Origin: Clostridia bacterium | GTDB taxonomy: Bacteria; Bacillota; Clostridia; Peptostreptococcales; Anaerovoracaceae | Length of the DNA stretch: 14,338 nt | Assembly (NCBI GenBank): GCA_024682015.1 | Contig: JAIKZT010000055.1 | Location: forward strand, 1 to 14,338 | Direction of reading: 5' to 3' | The notes under the pieces: model-generated | Databases searched by the model: none | Told to the model about the DNA's origin: nothing | Seen by the model: the letters and a program-made list of their open reading frames with translations, nothing else | Shown: in pieces, positions 13,041 to 14,338 of the stretch | How the letters are laid out: each line of letters starts with the position of its first letter | Position numbering within the stretch: position 1 is the stretch's first letter | Made by a program: the position numbers and the translations under genes

Positions 13041-14338
13041 ATGGCAGAAGAAGGAAAGAAGGAGTACAGCGGCGTGAACATCAACCGCGTTGTTGAACTC
13101 CTCGGCATCGCGTCTTCGACGCAGGTGAGAAACACCAGCTACAGAACGCGCTGCCCCATCTGCGGCGGAACGAACACCACGAAGATGATCATCGATCCGC
13201 CGAGCGGAAGATGGTATTGCTTCGGATGCGGCCGCCACGGAAGGGCAGTCGACTTGTATTCTTTCGTTGTTTACGGCAAGGGATGCGAGTCAAAAGATGA
13301 GTTTAAGAAGCTCATCAAGGAAATTGAGGAGAAGGTCGGCGGAGAAGGTTTCGATCCGTTCGAGCGGATCAAGCCGGAAGACTTCAACGAACATGAGGTC
13401 GCTCCGGACAAGGACCTGAACGCGGTATACACCGCGATGCTTCACCTCGACCTGCTCAAGCTTGTCGATGAAGACCTTGAGAACCTCAAAAAAAGAGGTC
13501 TCTCGGATGAGGCGATCAAGCGCAATGAATATGCGTCTATCGCCGAACCGGTCTTTCTGGAAGCGAAGAAGTACTTTAAGGAAGCTAAGGAGCTGCAGAA
13601 GCACGAACAGAACTGCAGAAAGTTCCAGAAGACTTCCCTGAAGAACATCTGCGTCGGAAGACTCATCTCCGACGAGCTGATAAAGCAGGGGCTCAAACTC
13701 GAAGGCGTTCCCGGGTTCTACAAGGTCTGCGGAAAGTGGATCTACGTAGTGACGGAAGGTCTGCTGATCCCGGTCCGTTCCATCTCGGGAAAAGTGATCG
13801 GTATCCAGACCAGACAGAGAGATGAGAAGACGTCGAAAGGCGGGCTCCGATATATAACTCTCTCGTCCAAGGAGTACCCGAACGGAACACCGTTCAAGTC
13901 CCGTCCGCATTTCCCTCTCGCAGGACAGAAAGCTCTTGCGGAGCACAGAGTCGGATTTACGGAAGGCCCGCTGAAGGCGGATATCGCGGCGGAGTACTCG
14001 GATTACCAGTACATCGCTCTCCTGGGCGTGTCGTCCGGGATCAAGATCATCCCGACTGTAGCGGAATATCTGGCAAAGCAGGGCACGACAGAGATGTTGG
14101 ACTGCTTCGATATGGACCGGCTCACCAATCCAGGCGTCGCAAAGATCTCGCTCGAGATCCACGAGGCGCTAAAGGAGAAGGGGGTCAAGGTCATCACCAG
14201 ACTCTGGGATGAGGACGGCGCAAAGGCGGCTGCCGAAGACCTGAGAAAAACCGCCAAAAAATTCCATGTAATCCCTGATCCCGAAGGACCGTACAAGACG
14301 CCTTTCCATGAGGTGTCGGCGTACAGAAGGGCACTCGT
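13041..14338 (+). CDS. DNA primase-like protein: zinc finger plus Toprim-like domain (3' end cut)
   Basis: The ATG at 13041 follows AAAGGAGAAAG. The frame stays open to the window edge, giving the first 432 residues. Near the N terminus is a four-cysteine zinc ribbon of the primase CHC2 kind: C38-x2-C41 (CPICGG) and C60-x2-C63 (WYCFGCGRHGRAVDLY). A charged helical region follows (about residues 90-210), then a Toprim-like core: E308 in FTEGPLKADIAA, the acidic pair D357/D359 (CFDMDR) and LWDEDGAKAA (about residue 393 onward). This arrangement fits primases of phages and plasmids, and the EGPLKAD pattern resembles the DUF3854 domain. The product would make RNA primers on single-stranded DNA for the DnaE polymerase. 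Any helicase domain would lie beyond the window, so whether this is a primase or a primase-helicase is open. Confidence 0.85.
   Translation, partial: MAEEGKKEYSGVNINRVVELLGIASSTQVRNTSYRTRCPICGGTNTTKMIIDPPSGRWYCFGCGRHGRAVDLYSFVVYGKGCESKDEFKKLIKEIEEKVGGEGFDPFERIKPEDFNEHEVAPDKDLNAVYTAMLHLDLLKLVDEDLENLKKRGLSDEAIKRNEYASIAEPVFLEAKKYFKEAKELQKHEQNCRKFQKTSLKNICVGRLISDELIKQGLKLEGVPGFYKVCGKWIYVVTEGLLIPVRSISGKVIGIQTRQRDEKTSKGGLRYITLSSKEYPNGTPFKSRPHFPLAGQKALAEHRVGFTEGPLKADIAAEYSDYQYIALLGVSSGIKIIPTVAEYLAKQGTTEMLDCFDMDRLTNPGVAKISLEIHEALKEKGVKVITRLWDEDGAKAAAEDLRKTAKKFHVIPDPEGPYKTPFHEVSAYRRAL

Noticed and set aside
11547..13238. A 563-codon open frame on the minus strand across the annealing-protein gene
   Set aside because: It spans two genes and the start of the primase gene in antisense, has no ribosome-binding logic and a Cys/Arg/His-rich composition typical of a shadow frame.
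1..14338. CRISPR arrays, tRNA or rRNA genes, insertion sequences, integrase sites
   Set aside because: No regularly spaced direct repeats, cloverleaf sequence, transposase motif or terminal inverted repeat was seen on either strand.

Overview
The window looks like the early or replication part of a large tailed-phage genome, or a related element such as a phage-plasmid, whose host is a Clostridia-like member of the Bacillota. It carries a DnaE-type DNA polymerase III alpha subunit, a T4 Rnl1-like RNA ligase, a zinc-finger/Toprim primase, a likely single-strand annealing protein, a calcineurin-like phosphoesterase, a lone HD-GYP protein and several tiny ORFs. Many of these are packed tightly on one strand. 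Ribosome-binding sites are strong AGGAGG types, promoters are close to the sigma-70 consensus, intrinsic terminators carry T-runs, and all three standard stop codons are used. No structural, packaging, integrase or plasmid-maintenance gene is present, so the phage assignment is inferred from gene content. DnaE resembles cellular DnaE of Gram-positive bacteria, but its neighbours are not those of a chromosomal dnaE locus.

Layout. Positions 15-2399 encode a complete glycyl radical enzyme of the PFL/dehydratase class, richer in G+C and more CTG-biased than what follows, with no activating enzyme in view. From 2493 to 4002 comes a compact cluster: a 46-residue acidic microprotein with an EF-hand-like loop, a CBS-domain protein, a metallophosphoesterase and a small membrane protein, ended by a terminator. 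A near-consensus promoter at 4153-4181 then drives an RNA ligase whose message should begin with a C(UUCG)G hairpin. An unknown 165-residue protein and the DNA polymerase follow. A terminator at about 9791 separates the polymerase from a convergent, minus-strand HD-GYP gene. A divergent control region with overlapping inverted repeats leads to two tiny overlapping membrane-protein genes and a terminator. A second strong promoter (11077-11105) then gives a structured leader of about 165 nt that ends in an intrinsic terminator just ahead of a replication/recombination cluster: an unknown 264-residue protein, a probable annealing protein and a primase cut by the window edge.

How the parts may work together. 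DnaE, primase, annealing protein and probably the unknown 264-residue protein form a DNA replication and recombination set. RNA ligase and metallophosphoesterase could act together in RNA (tRNA) end repair. HD-GYP would hydrolyse a cyclic dinucleotide, either to alter host signalling or to blunt cyclic-dinucleotide-based defence. The glycyl radical enzyme would be a metabolic cargo gene if it truly belongs to the element. The items most worth a second look are the lone HD-GYP, the glycyl radical enzyme with Gln at the position where known eliminases have Glu, the EF-hand-like microprotein, and the terminator-containing leader.
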